Notes under the pieces: generated by a model
What the model saw: only the letters and a program-made list of their open reading frames with translations
Databases searched by the model: none
What the model was told of the DNA's origin: nothing
Made by a program: the position numbers and the translations under genes
Shown here: positions 12,010-23,214 of the stretch, piece after piece
Numbering within the stretch: the stretch's first letter is position 1
How the letters are laid out: each line of letters opens with the position of its first letter
Assembly (NCBI GenBank): GCA_017311185.1
Contig: JAESUZ010003107.1
Coordinates: 1,054,001-1,118,000 of the forward strand
Reading direction: 5' to 3'
Length of the DNA stretch: 64,000 nucleotides
Source of the DNA: Proteles cristata cristata
Taxonomy: Eukaryota > Chordata > Mammalia > Carnivora > Hyaenidae

Positions 12010-12680
12010 TCTACTGAGCAATTAACACAATACAGACACTATGTCACATGTTTTATGAGCATTTTTATTTAATTCTTACATTACACCTATATGATAGGTT
12101 TGCAGAAAACTGCTTCTTGCTTATACATATCCATTCTCCCTTTTATCTTCAGCAATAGAACACTAATTTTATTCATGGTGACAATATTGCTAGCTAAAAA
12201 GAGATTTTCAGCTTCCTTTATAACTAAGAATTGCCATAGGAATAATTTCTAAACAATAAGATTTATGCAGAAGAGTTATTTGGGATTCAGAGATAGTTTC
12301 TTAAAGAGAGTTATCATAGCCTTTACCCTTACTCCATTTTTTTCCTTCCTTCTGTATGAAAATCAGATGTGATGGCTAAGCCCCAGCAGCCATCCTGGAC
12401 CATGCATTAGGACATTAGAAGAGGAAGACAAAAGGAGCCTCGGTAGTTCTGATGATATCTCTTACAAAGAGAGAAATAAAGTTCCTTGTCTTTTAAGTTA
12501 CTTATCTTTTGGATTTTCTATTTTATGTAACCCAAACTAATGCTAGTATAAGAGGTAAAGGTTATTATCAGGTCCATATAGAGATTAGGAAATTGAGGCT
12601 CATAAGTGACAGAGCTGGAATTTGAACCAAGGATGTCTGACTCTGGAGCCTCTATTCTTAATGCAAGCTATTGCTTATTA
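12010..12680 (-). mobile_element. MIR relic, antisense, split by a younger insert
   Basis: The left part (to about 12101) reads 'agcaattaacacaatacagacactatgtcac ... tatatgataggt'. The right part (from about 12552) resumes with 'aagaggtaaaggttattatc', 'gaaattgaggctcataagtgacagagctgg', 'gactctggagcctctattc'. The two halves are consecutive MIR segments separated by about 450 bp of unrelated sequence. Confidence 0.8.
12102..12551 (+). mobile_element. Unclassified ancient repeat inserted in a MIR
   Basis: Its boundaries come from the interrupted MIR. The interior 'gatgtgatggctaagccccagcagccatcctggaccatg' and the end 'ttacttatcttttggattttctattttatgtaaccc' resemble a common mammalian interspersed repeat whose family name I cannot fix. 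Orientation is inferred from that resemblance. Confidence 0.5.
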
Positions 12681-12839
12681 AGAGCAATTGAATTGGCAGC
12701 CTCCTGCCCTTACTCCTCACACACTTCACTGTAACTATCTGGGATTTGTTTCAATCTTTCAAATCAAATTGACCTTGCTCTATTTTGCTTTAAACATACA
12801 CATATATCATTTCCTTTGAATGGTAAGCCCTTCTCCTTG

Positions 12840-13078
12840 TTCTTTGCCTAGATAACACATATTCAGCATTTAGAACCTGATTTAGACATCACTCCCTCTG
12901 GAGAAAACTCCCCTGATCTTCTAGTTTGGTTATGGTTTCCTTCAATATACCACCAGAGTCTTCTCATTACTTAGCACTTAGCATTCAGCATTAACTCCCA
13001 ATAGACTATGAGAGAAGACACTGTGTCTCCCTTTATCTTGTTCACCACTAGATGGAACAGAGCCTGGTGCCATACAGA
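12840..13078 (+). mobile_element. L2 LINE 3' end
   Basis: L2 sense order: 'gacatcactccctctggagaaaactcccctgat', 'cttagcattcagcattaac', 'agactatgagagaagacactgtgtctccctttatcttgttcacc', 'agagcctggtgcc'. Confidence 0.8.
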
Positions 13079-13192
13079 GACAGGAACAGCACCTGTTCCT
13101 ACCAGCCAGACTGAAAACAAAACAAAGAAACCAACAAAAAGATGTCATCATTCATAGGGTATTAGGCAGAGTACTCAGGAAGGTCTTGCCTC

Positions 13193-13418
13193 GGGGCGCC
13201 TGGGTGGCTTAGTCGGTTAAGCGTCCGACTTTCGCTTAGGTCATGATCTCTCAGTTCGTGGGTTCGAGCCCCACATCGGGCTCTGTGCTGACTGCCAGCT
13301 CAGAGCCTGGACCCTGTTTCAGTCTGTGTCTCCCTCTCTCTCTGACCCTCCTGCTCACTGTCTCTCTCTCTCCTAGAAATAAATAAAAACATTAAAAAAA
13401 AAAAAAAAAAAAAAAAGA
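13193..13418 (+). mobile_element. Young CAN-SINE, 'TTTCGCTTAGG' subfamily
   Basis: A complete SINE with A tail and duplication AAGGTCTTGCCTC at 13180-13192 and 13419-13431. The B box GGTTCGAGCCC is intact. The right-hand body carries the subfamily mark CTCCTAGAAATAAATAAA. Confidence 0.97.
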
Positions 13419-14438
13419 AAGGTCTTGCCTCAGTAGTGAGGAATAATTAGCCCTGGACTAGATATGGCTCTGGTCCTACTAACAAATCTTGAAAACAAGA
13501 CCCAAATATATCTTACCTGTGTCCCAGAACAAAGCTCAACAGTATTTTTATATCTGGCACCCAATCAAACAATACCAGGCATGCAAAAAAGCACAGAAAT
13601 ATGATGTATATTGATACAACAAAAAATGATGTCATAATTTTGTATTCTTTCATAATAAGAAACAAAATAAGTTAACAAAAACTGACCTAGATGTTAAAAT
13701 TAACACAGTTTTTATAAATAAAACAGTTTTTATAATTATCTAAATTTTAAGTGGAGACTAGAAGGTTTTTTTTTAAGATCCAAATTCAGCCTCTAGAGGT
13801 TTGTAAAAACTATAGTGTATAAGATGAAAAACACATTTGATGGGATTAGTGATAGATTACCTATCACAAAAGGATCTATTAGTGAAGTTAAAGATAGGAA
13901 TATGAACTATCCAAAAGAAAATACCAAGGGAAAAGCCATTTTTTAATGAACAGACTATCAATGAACTCGAGTAACTTCAAGCAACCTAAGATATATGTCT
14001 TTAGAGGCCCAAAGGAAAGGGAAGAGAATAGAAAAAATAATTGAAGAAATAATGGCAAATATTTTTTCCAAATTTGATAAAACTTATAAATCTACAGATC
14101 TAAGAACATTAAAAAACCACAAGCCCAAGAAATATGAAGAAAACTCTACTAAGGCATATCATAATCAAATTACTCAAAACCAGTCATAAAGAGAAAACTT
14201 CAAAAGCACCCAGAGGAAAAAAGTCACTTCCCATTCAGAGGAAAAGAAGGAAGAAGGATGGTGAATCTTGCAGGAAAATCATGCAAAGAGGAAGACACCA
14301 CTATCTTTACAGTATTGGCAGAAAAATCAAAAAACATCAACCTAGAATTCTATATCAGCAAAAGTGTGTTTCAAAAATGAAGGTCAAACAAACACATGTT
14401 CATGTATACAAAAGCTAAAAGAATTCATCATTAGAAGA

Positions 14439-14444
<6 letters not shown>

Positions 14445-14470
<26 letters not shown>

Positions 14471-14471
14471 T
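14445..14471. repeat. (CA)n microsatellite inside old L1
   Basis: GCGC followed by about 12 CA units. A short alternating purine-pyrimidine tract within the L1 body. Confidence 0.9.
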
Positions 14472-15253
14472 AAAATATGCTAAAGGAATTCCTTCAGACA
14501 GAAAGAAAATGATAACCATTGAAAATATAGATCTGCATAAAAGAATAAAAAAATCAGAAATGGTAACTATATATGTAAATATATGACTTTTTCTTATGCT
14601 ATAGGTCTCCTTAGAAGATAACTGCTTAAACAAAATATAAAAAACAGTGTATTATGGGGTTGTTATAAAGTAAAACTTCTGACAACAACAGAATAAAGGT
14701 AGGCGTGGGAGAATTGGAAGTAAGGTTCTTACACTATACATAGGTATAGTATCAAGGTATAATATCACTTGAAGGTGGAGTGTAATAAGTTAAATATGTA
14801 TGTTGTAAATGCTAAAGCAAGTATTAAAATAACAAACCAAAGAATTATACCTAACAAACCGAAAGGCAGGAGATGAAACATAATCTTTAAAAAAATGCTT
14901 AAGCCAAAGTAAATCAGAAAAAGGGGAGGCGGAAGCAAACGAAGCACAAGACAAACAAAACAAACGGTGAAATGACAGACTTAAACCTAATGATATCACT
15001 AATCACATAAAATGCAAATGGCCTAAACACTGCAGAGATTATTAAACTGCATTAAGAAGAGAAGACTAATTACGTGTTGCTACAAGAAACATACTTTAAA
15101 CTAAAGGAAACAAATAGGTTAAAATTAAAAAGATGGAAAACATATTCCATGCTTAAGCTAACCATCCCCCAAAAGCGAGAGTGACTATATTAATATCATA
15201 TAAAGTGGATTTCAGAACAAAAACAATGATCAGGATTAGGAAGGTTATTCATG

Positions 15254-15460
15254 GGGTGCCTGGGTAGCTCAGTCGGTTGAGCATCCGACTTCAGCTCTGG
15301 TCATGATCTCACAGCTCATAAGGTTGAGCCATGCATTGAGCTCTGTACTGACAGCTCCCAGCCTGGAGCCTGCTTCTGTGCCTCCCTCTCTCTCTGACAC
15401 TCCCCCATTCACGCTGTCTCCCTCTCTCTCTCTGTCTCTCAAAAATAATTTTAAAAATTT
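15254..15460 (+). mobile_element. CAN-SINE, sense half of an inverted SINE pair
   Basis: Head GGGGTGCCTGGGTAGCTCAG and tail CTCTCAAAAATAA. The duplication AAGGTTATTCATG at 15241-15253 reappears at 15708-15720, beyond the second SINE. This copy therefore landed first in the L1 and the other later entered its tail. Confidence 0.95.
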
Positions 15461-15474
15461 TTATTTATTTTTTT

Positions 15475-15690
15475 AAAAATATTTTTATTTATTTCTAGGA
15501 GAGAGAGTGAGACAGACAGTGTGAGCAGGGGAGGGTCAGAGAGAGAGGGAGTCACAGACTCTGAAACAGGCTCCAGGCTCTGAGCTGGCAGTCAGCACAG
15601 AGCCCGACGCGGGGCTCGAACCCACGAACCGCGAGATCATGACCTAAGCGAAAGTCAGACGCTTAACCGACTAAGCCACCCAGGGGCCCC
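15475..15690 (-). mobile_element. Young CAN-SINE, antisense half of inverted pair
   Basis: Reverse complement of the 'TTTCGCTTAGG' subfamily (TTTATTTCTAGGAGAGAG, GGGGCTCGAACCC, CCTAAGCGAAAGTC). It lies inside the duplication of the neighbouring sense SINE, so it is younger. The two copies can fold tail-to-tail over about 200 bp. Confidence 0.95.
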
Positions 15691-16197
15691 AAAAACTTTT
15701 TAAAAAGAAGGTTATTCATGATGATAAAGATCAAGTCATGGAAAGGACACAGCAATCCTAAATGTTATGCACCTAATAACATAGCCTCTAAAAACATGAA
15801 GCAAAAACTGTTGGAACATGAAGGACAAGTAGACAAATTCACAATTATAGCTAGAGATGTCAAATACCCTAACTTTAATTGATAAAAAAAAGTTTACAGA
15901 AAAATCAATGAATATTTAGAACACCTGAATATTATCAACCAACTTAACCTAATTGACAATTATAAAACAATCCCCCCAACAACAAATACTCATTTTGTCA
16001 AGTGGTCATAGAACATTTTCCAAGGTGAAGACAGCAATGGAGGAATTTAAAAGAGAACAAGAAAACTGCTAGTCATGATGGATATGTTCACTATCTTGAT
16101 TATGGTGATAGTTTCATGAGTGCATATATTTCTCAAATTGTAACTTTTAAATATATGCAGTTAATCATTTATCATATCTCAATGAAGTCATTCAAAA

Positions 16198-16260
16198 AAT
16201 ATATATGTATGGATGTATATACATACACGTACACAAATACATACACACACATATATATAG
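16198..16260. repeat. AT/AC-rich simple repeat
   Basis: Alternating ATAT, GTAT, ACAC and ATAC tract that directly follows the L1 3' end. Probably grown from its A-rich tail. Confidence 0.8.
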
Positions 16261-16274
16261 CAGTGTTCTTTTCT

Positions 16275-16483
16275 AAATTTTCTTAAGGTTTATTCTTGAG
16301 AGAGAAAGAGAGACACTGTGTGAGCAGGGAGGGGCAGAGAGAGAGGGAGACACAGAATCCAAAGAAAGCTCCAAGCTCCAAGCTGTCAGCACAGAGCCCA
16401 ACACAGGGTTCAAATTCACAGACCCCAAGATTATAACCTGAGCCAAAGTTGGAGGCTTAACTGACTGAGCCACCCAGGTGCCC
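16275..16483 (-). mobile_element. CAN-SINE, antisense
   Basis: A complete copy with a perfect 17-bp duplication, TAGCAGTGTTCTTTTCT, at 16258-16274 and 16484-16500. The B box is decayed (GGGTTCAAATTC on the antisense strand), so it is of middle age. Confidence 0.96.
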
Positions 16484-16799
16484 TAGCAGTGTTCTTTTCT
16501 GACCTGATTTATCTTTTCTGAGGAAACAGGTAAGATTAACCTGTATACTTCTAAACTGACCAGGGTATGGAATTCTCTATTTTCCATGAGCAATCACTTG
16601 AACTATTTTCTCACCTATAAAATTTATCCCCTATAATATTTTGCCATAGAATTTACTTGGCAAATATCCAACAGTAGATTAGTTCTATAATCTCCCATCT
16701 TTGATCTAGATTTATATTCAGGCAGCAGAGTATATGGTGAAAATCACTGCCTGTGTGCATGGATGTCCGATTCCCGGTTTCCAGTCTTCAGCTGATCCT

Positions 16800-17078
16800 C
16801 AATCTTCAGGACAAAGCTCTACTTCCATTTTATTCCTCTTTCCACCTGGAATGCTTACTTAGTAAACTTATAAGAAGACATACACATTACCTCTACCAAG
16901 AAGCTTTCTCTGATCCCCTCTCAAGTCAGAGAAGTTAATCCATCCAAGTTCTATGCTAGTTCTGTACCTATTATGTTTATTTTCTTCCCTATCCTCCTTG
17001 AAAGTTAGGACAAAGTCTTATACCATAGTAATCGAACACTGTAGGTGTTCAATAAATGATTGTTAAATTGAGTTAAAT
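16800..17078 (+). mobile_element. L2 LINE 3' end
   Basis: L2 sense pattern: 'ttccacctggaatgcttac', 'gaagctttctctgatcccctctcaag', 'cttgaaagttaggacaaagtc', 'gtaggtgttcaataaatgattgttaaattga'. Confidence 0.85.
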
Positions 17079-17589
17079 TGACTATTTTAGTCATTGCCAC
17101 ACCAAAAGGTTTTGCAGAAATCAGGGACTAGAAACTGAGATGCTGAATACTCATGATGTTGACTTCAACTTTCCGTGTGGCTGTACATAATAGGCATAAT
17201 TTTGAAATCTGAATGAATAATTACTAGGAGACTTTAGTAAAGAAGACAGTATGTCCAGCAGATAAGTTCTTCCTCTAACTTAAAAATAAAAAATAAAGTA
17301 CTGAAATGTCCTTTCTTTCAAAAAATGTAGTACGATTCTTTAAAAATACCTTAAAAATTAATTAATTATATAAAAATTCCTCCTATCCTCCTCATCTCAT
17401 ACCACCCTGTCCCAATATGGTCTCTTGGGCTTGAGATTTTTAGAAAGAAAGAAAACAGCCTTATAGCAGTCAGTGATAGCATTCTTTTGGAGACATGGAG
17501 TTTCTCTTCAGCTGGAGTGTCTTATGTCTCCTTCTGGTAGGACAGTGGGTCCCTGTAGACAATAGGTTCTTATTCAAACCCACACTGCT
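17079..17589. other. Unclassified sequence
   Basis: AT-rich. No repeat or exon recognised. Confidence 0.5.
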
Positions 17590-17805
17590 CAGTAGTGTAA
17601 GGGTTAAGAGCACTGGCTTTGGAGATGGGTTGCCTAGGCTACTGGGGGGCAGGAGGTGCCTAGGCTTAAACTCCAGGACTACCATGTAATGCTGTGTTAC
17701 CATGCTTAAGTTAATTAACCTCTTTATACCTCATTTGCATAATAAGCAGCCAGTGGATGTTAACTGTCATAATAAGCACTCAGTAAACACATATTAATAT
17801 AAGTG
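17590..17805 (+). mobile_element. MIR relic, with tRNA-like head
   Basis: Starts GTAAGGGTTAAGAGCACTGGC and continues with 'ttaaactccagga', 'gcttaagttaattaacctctttatacctcatttgcataat' and the end 'taagcactcagtaaacac'. An internal stretch with GGGGGGCAGG is not MIR-like. Confidence 0.82.
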
Positions 17806-18039
17806 GCAGTTCTTCAATAAGAGAAAATATCCTATAAGCTATAGTTTTAGGTGCCTAATAAGAAGCAGGTCCTATATAGTTCGGGTAGATTTTCCTACCC
17901 CCCCAAAAAATATTTCATGACTCCTAAAACTCTACCATAAAAAAAGTCATTTTGAATTAAACTGAACTCTCCCTGAGGTGTCTTTTAACTATTAGGGGTA
18001 ACCTCATCATCACCACCATCATCATTTTAATCATTATTA

Positions 18040-18215
18040 CTATGTTATGTCAATTTGTCTTCACAACCATCCTGTGATCTCAGGACTCTTTTACTTCCAT
18101 TGGACAGGTAAGGAAATGGGACATAAGAAGAAACTTTGCCCAAGGATACAAGGAAATACTGTGGCGGAGCTAGGAGCCAGGCATTCTGATCTCTGTGCCC
18201 ATCCCCAGAGGCTCC
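18040..18215 (-). mobile_element. MIR relic, antisense
   Basis: Reverse MIR order: 'tcttcacaaccatcctgtgat', 'ggacaggtaaggaaatggga', 'gaaactttgcccaaggatac', 'gcggagctaggagccaggcattctgatctctg'. Confidence 0.82.
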
Positions 18216-18219
18216 ATGT

Positions 18220-18330
18220 CTATCAGTCATTCATTCAGGAAGTAGATATTTATTGTCTTCCATGTCCTAGAATCCATGCCAGGCTCCAAACATAGGGGCA
18301 CTGAACACTAGACGGCAGGCAGAGTGTACA
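18220..18330 (-). mobile_element. L2 LINE 3' end, antisense
   Basis: 'cagtcattcattcaggaagtagatatttattg', 'ccatgccaggctccaaacataggggcactgaacac'. It directly abuts the MIR relic on its left. Confidence 0.75.
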
Positions 18331-18504
18331 CCAAAAAACATGGGAAAGAAGCAGAAGAGGGAGGTGGCTGGGAAGTGTTAGCTAATTAGGGAAGTGAAGG
18401 AATAGAGTTCTATCTGTGGTTATCTCTCAGGTTTCTTAATGGTCAGACTTGGAATTCCCCATAAGATCTGGCTTCTGCTTCAGCCATTTGTCCCGCCTTT
18501 TTCA

Positions 18505-18690
18505 GTGTAGCATCTGGAGGCTGTCTGCCCAACTAAAGGTTGATTCCATCACTTACAACCTATGGCAAGTCTCTGGTCTAAGCTCTCTGGATCTCATCTC
18601 TAAAGCAGGGATGCAAACCCTCACAGCTAGCCTCACTGAATCAAACTGTTGCAAGAACTAAATAAATTAGTCCATGCAGGCAGAGCATGA
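18505..18690 (+). mobile_element. MIR relic
   Basis: 'catctggaggctgtctgcccaac', 'catcacttacaacctatggcaagtctctggtctaagc', 'ctcatctctaaagcagggatg', 'gttgcaagaactaaataaattagtccatgcaggcagagcatg'. Confidence 0.7.
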
Positions 18691-19913
18691 AAACTTCCCT
18701 TTTCATCTCAAATAACTTATTCCAGAAAATTTGGTTCTGATAGCCCATTTGGTTAATAATCTGGCAGTCTTTCTCCCAGCCAGACTAATTTCAACTTCGA
18801 AGAAAAGAATTTCCTATTGCTTTCTCCTTGAGAAAAGGAGATAATGTGCTGTTCTCAAAAGACTTCTAAAAAGACAGGTAAACATGTTTGAGCAGGGGAT
18901 GATCCTGTTGAAAAAGGAAGCCTCAGGTCCCTGTGGTCTAAACCCATTCTCAGGTCATACACTCCCCCACCCCCACCCTTCACCCCCTGGCAGCTATTTG
19001 GAGTTATCTTTGGTTGACTGACCCAACAAGCTAAGAGCTGTGGGCGCATTCATTTAAAATTAAAAGGAAAAAAAATCCTGAAATCCCTACTGAAATACTG
19101 GTTCTGAAAGACTTCTTAAACTCAAAATCAAGTTCAATTAAATTTCACATCTAGTTCCATGCCATCTCAGTCCCAAACTTATGCTTTATTCATTTATTAT
19201 TTATATTAATATTTTTTTACATTCACTATTTTTATTTATATTTATTGTTTATTTATAGCTCATTCATCATGCAATATTCATCAGGCTATACCACGGGCTT
19301 TGAAGGAAAGGTGGACTCCTGTTTCATTTACCTTTGTAAATATTTCAAACGGGTAGCCAAAATGCAGAATTCCTCCATTTTTATATAAGTTCCTTGATGT
19401 GCTAAGTTATGAAGTGCTACACATTTTTTGCTATGGGCTCCAAAAGAAGTTCCTATTTTAAGTTCCCCAAATGTCTCTCCATTTAAGAAAATGATCATAC
19501 ATAGAGATTATGCCACTCATTATACTGCAACCAGGAACAGGCCTCCCCAAGCAAACTAGAGGGCCCATGCTTAGTGTGTTAGAATAACTGAGTCACAGAC
19601 CAAGTACAGGAAGTATTTGCCATGCCAATTTGGAAAATTTACTTTGTATTTATCTCTATGTTAACATTCAATCTGGTGTGACAGCATACTCAATCCAAAC
19701 ATTATACAGGACCACTATAGAGATGGTAAATACCAGTCATTTGAAGAACCAATGATCACTGGACATTACATTTTATAATGTCATGAAAATTACGATTGTG
19801 CATTTGTCTCCACTCATAGAAGGTGAATTTCTTTAACACAGAGACTATGCATAGGTGTTGAAAGAATGAGTCTGGTAGCTAATCAAAGATCTTGTCACTA
19901 ACAGCAGGATTAT
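18691..19913. other. Unclassified sequence
   Basis: Includes a C-rich patch (CACTCCCCCACCCCCACCC, near 18960-18978) and an AT-rich TTTATT-type tract near 19187-19256. Nothing coding is seen. Confidence 0.45.
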
Positions 19914-19953
19914 TTTATTTTATTTATTTTATTTTATTTTATTTGAGAGACAC

Positions 19954-19990
<37 letters not shown>

Positions 19991-20113
19991 CTTAAACAGG
20001 CTCCATGCTTAGCACAGACCTGGTGTGGGACTCCATCCCACAACCCAGGGATCATGACCTGAGCCAAAATCAAAAGTCAGACACAGAACCAGCTGAGCCA
20101 CCCAGGAGCCCCG
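19914..20113 (-). mobile_element. CAN-SINE, antisense, with expanded (GA)n
   Basis: A (TTTTA)n tail, a (GA)n run at about 19957-19987 and the antisense head 'agctgagccacccaggagccc'. The body with 'ctccatgcttagcacagacctgg' belongs to an older variant than the TTTCGC copies. Flanks CAGGATTAT and TAGGATGATTAT suggest a decayed duplication. Confidence 0.92.
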
Positions 20114-20299
20114 GTAGGATGATTATATATGAAAACATTCTGTGAGTGAATCAGAACCACACAAAGGTTTCTTTGACTCAAAACTACCTATAAAGAACAA
20201 ATCCACCCTTGAATTACAAGTACCTTAGGACTCTACACTTGATTATTCTGTAATAACCATGTCAGTGGCAATTAAATGAGAACTTTACTATAAGTAAGG

Positions 20300-20620
20300 C
20301 CTATTACCAAATGCATTGTATTTTCATAAATATGTTGGCATTTAAAATTTTTTTTAACATTTACTTATTTTTGAGAGACAGATCATGAGCAGGGACACAC
20401 AGAATCAGAAGCAGGCTCCAGGCTCTGAGCTGTCAGCAAAGAGTCCGACAGTGGGCTTGAACCCACAAACCTCGAGATCATAATCTAAGCCAAAGCTGGA
20501 TGCTCAATCGACTGAGCCACCCAGGCGCCCCAATATGTTGATATTTAAACTTCACAATGCCCTTATGAAACAGATTTTGCCTATTTTTACATAAAGAAAC
20601 TGCATTTTGCTTTGCAAGCT
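20300..20620 (-). mobile_element. MIR relic, antisense, split by a SINE
   Basis: The left piece 'ctattaccaaatgcattgtattttcataaatatg' and the right piece 'aaacttcacaatgcccttatgaaacagattttgcctatttttacataaagaaactg' are consecutive MIR segments, interrupted at 20,347-20,531. Confidence 0.72.
20347..20531 (-). mobile_element. CAN-SINE inserted in a MIR, antisense
   Basis: An 18-bp duplication, AATATGTTGGCATTTAAA at 20329-20346, is matched by AATATGTTGATATTTAAA at 20532-20549. The CT/GA body is shorter than usual. Confidence 0.95.
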
Positions 20621-20752
20621 TTACTCTTTTTACTAAGATATTTGTTGTTCCCAATAAGCAATACAAATGATACCACAAGATTTCAAACAATTCATGCAAG
20701 GTATGTATACCCTTTCCCCTTGTTCCCTGGGGAAATTATAAAATTGTACTCT

Positions 20753-20984
20753 GGGGGCACCTGGGAGGCTCAGTCAGTTAAGCATCCGACCCTGGGTTTC
20801 AGCTCAGGTCATGATCTCACGGTTCTTGGGATGGAGCTGCATCAAGCCCCGTACTGGGTTTTGCACTGATAGTGCAAAGCCTACTTGGGAATCTCTCTCT
20901 TCCTCTCTCTCTACCCCTCCCTTGCTTGTGCATGCACTCGGTCTCTCTCAAAATAAATAAATAAACATTTACAAATAATTTTAA
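20753..20984 (+). mobile_element. CAN-SINE
   Basis: Head GGGGGCACCTGGGAGGCTCAG, a CT-rich body and an AAATAAATAAATAAAC tail. It has the extra 'cctgggtttcagctcagg' and 'gatagtgcaaagcctacttggg' segments of an older subfamily. Not a functional tRNA gene. Confidence 0.92.
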
Positions 20985-22539
20985 AAATAGTATTCTTATT
21001 TCAGGACAGCATCTTTTTGAGGTAAGCAGTGACACACTGCATTTTGGTTTTGGTCCATGGACAACAAGAAATTATTTTATTCTTACTATAAATGCTGTGT
21101 CCCTTTAGCAGGTCTCTTGTTTAACTCTCTCCTTGACACTCTTTGACTTTTTCATTAGGGAACAGGCAAGTAAAAGCGAAAAAGGCAAACCTGACATTTA
21201 TTCTTTTCATATATTTTCCCACTGAGTTTCACATTAGTCTCATACATTTGTTGAAGTATTTGGAACATACTTAGCTCACTGCACACCACAAACGTTCATC
21301 TGAGTTGGCATATTTAATAATTATAATTGTACAGTGTGCTACTCTAAATATAATTCCATTCATTTAGAACTACCTGTATGGAATCTAACTAGGAGCTTAA
21401 GAAAGATTTAATGACTATAAACTCATGATTATTCTGGATAACCAGTATCTAGCACAGTACCTGACACAGGTAGGCAATCAGTAAATATGTTTTTAATAAG
21501 TGAATATTCTATTACCTCTGATTCTAAGTATTCCCTGCCAACCCTGTCTTCCCCTATACCACTAATCAGAACAAATCCCAATCACAGTCCTATTACATGT
21601 CCCTTAAATTAGCACATGTGTACAACAACCAGAAAGGATGTCATTGCTTAAAAGGATCAAAGGGGCCTGGCCAGCCAGACACACCATATGAACGTTCCAC
21701 AGGATCACAAACGGCTTACCCTTTGGGATGAGAAGGGAGAAAAGAGATTAGGAAATGTATTTCTGATTTCATGAAAAGTGATCCAGTACTTTTTTGACCA
21801 CAAATCCCTGAGGACAAGTATTAATTAAAAAGTTCATTGCAGAAGAGCTTTCAGAAGAGGACATTAAAACTAACTATAGCTATAGGGAGCAAACATTTTC
21901 AACTCTTTCATATTATTTGACCCAAAGGACTTTTTCTTTCCATGTAACAATTATCTATAAACTTCCAAAGAAACCAAGAGATGATGCTAAAAATAAGATG
22001 GAGTATATAATTTTTTTTGCATTTATCTCTAACATTGTGTCTTAGAGTCATTATTTCAAACCACTGGTCTTTAAGTAAATTGTGGGCATGGTTGTATTTC
22101 CCTCAAGCTGTCACTTCTTAATAATTGGCCTTCCCTATTGAAAGCTAAAAATGAAGTAGAAAAGGAAACATTATTTTATTTGCAAAGCACTCACTAACTA
22201 TAGTAGGCTGTGTCCCAAGCAAAATACTTCAGAACTGATTTCATTTTTAAGTTAGAAAAAAAAAACATGTACACCTATAAACACTGATTTATTCTCTTCT
22301 CTCTGATGACAAAAGGTAAATTAGTCTAAAAATTATGAGTACTGCATTTGTAGGGTACTCCTGTGTCATAACTACCCCCACCTCTTTAATCAAGTTTGCC
22401 ATTCCAAAGTAAAAAAATGATTTAGGAAAAGCTGTCAAAAAGAAAAGAAAGAAAAATCTCATCTGGGTAAGTTATTAAGAAAACTGGTTCTTTGAGTCTT
22501 TAACATTTAAACCGTCCTTGGAGGCTTAGAAATGAAGGT
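20985..22539. other. Start of a 5.7-kb SINE/L1-free stretch
   Basis: No carnivore SINE or L1 was seen from here to 26,718. Apart from one L2 fragment (21425-21505) and a short A-run near 22257, the sequence is unclassified. Confidence 0.45.
21425..21505 (+). mobile_element. L2 or MIR 3' fragment
   Basis: 'agtatctagcacagtacctgacac', 'aggcaatcagtaaatatg': the conserved 3' end shared in style by L2 and MIR. Confidence 0.6.
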
Positions 22540-22870
22540 GATGGGAGGGCAGGGGGCTTGGGGGAGGGTTTGGAAACTAGAAAGAGGGGCTGGATGCCAC
22601 CACAGACACCATCTAGCCCTAGGGCAAAAGGAAAGGAAGAAGAATGGGGCAGGGAAGTTACAGGCGAGGGATAAAGAAAAAAAGCAACAGAGACAGGTAG
22701 AGAAAAGAACAAGTCTGAGGCACGGGCATGAATAAGGGCAAAGACAAAGGGGAACACGAAGGAAAAGGAAAAAAGAAGTAGAGGAGTCACAGAGAAAGAG
22801 AGGGAGCGCAGAGGGTGCCCGCAGGGAAGAATGAAAAGGAGAGGCACCCAGAGAGACAGGGCAGCTCCTC
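22540..22870. repeat. Purine-rich (GA-rich) low-complexity tract
   Basis: The plus strand is strongly purine-biased (GGGAGGGCAGGGG, GGAAAGGAAGAAG, AGAAAGAGAGGGAG). The 140-codon minus frame over it is a compositional by-product rich in Ser, Pro, Leu and Phe. Such tracts can form triplex DNA or bind GAGA-type factors; no function is shown. Confidence 0.75.
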
Positions 22871-22924
22871 CATCATTGGTGTTGCCTTCTTCACCTCCGT
22901 CTCTGTGTTTTTCAGATGGCACAC

Positions 22925-23130
22925 TGACAGAAGATTAATTCACGTCAGCTGCTGAAAATAATTATTGCATTATGGGAGCAGTAATCATTATTTAGAACAT
23001 GATTAAATATGTCTGCACCTATTGACTCTGCCTATGATTTATGTATTTGTTTAGTCAATAGTCTAATGTAAATGATGTAATTAATTATAGATGGTGGTGT
23101 CAGGTCATTGGTGAAAACAATCTGAGGAGA
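22925..23130. other. Candidate conserved non-coding element
   Basis: Repeat-free and dense in homeodomain-type cores (CAGTAATCATTA, GATGTAATTAATTA) and an E-box (CAGCTG) near 22948. It lies in the transposon-poor interval. The look is that of a developmental enhancer, but conservation was not tested. Confidence 0.3.
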
Positions 23131-23214
23131 ACAAGGGCTCTGTTTTTTTCATGACAGATGCAGGGGGGGGGGTGGGCTGAGTTGAGGGAATTCCAGGGGA
23201 ACTTTTTCACGTGT

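Larger units (their letters stand above)
13840..16195 (+). mobile_element. Old L1 with internal deletion, hosting two SINEs
   Basis: The 5' part reads like the L1 ORF1/inter-ORF region: 'aaggcatatcataatcaaattactcaaaaccag', 'acctagaattctatatcagc', 'tcaaaaatgaaggtcaaa'. ORF2 endonuclease-domain sequence follows, with 'aaatgcaaatggcctaaacac' near 15009 and resuming after the SINE pair at 15,721. Near 16,022 the endonuclease segment ends abruptly and joins the L1 3' end ('tatcttgattatggtgatagtttcatgag', 'tatctcaatgaagtc'). The reverse-transcriptase domain is missing. Frames are broken throughout. Confidence 0.8.

Noticed and set aside
22500..22922. 140-codon minus-strand open frame
   Set aside because: It is the complement of a purine-rich tract and gives a Ser/Pro/Leu/Phe-biased product without a recognisable domain.
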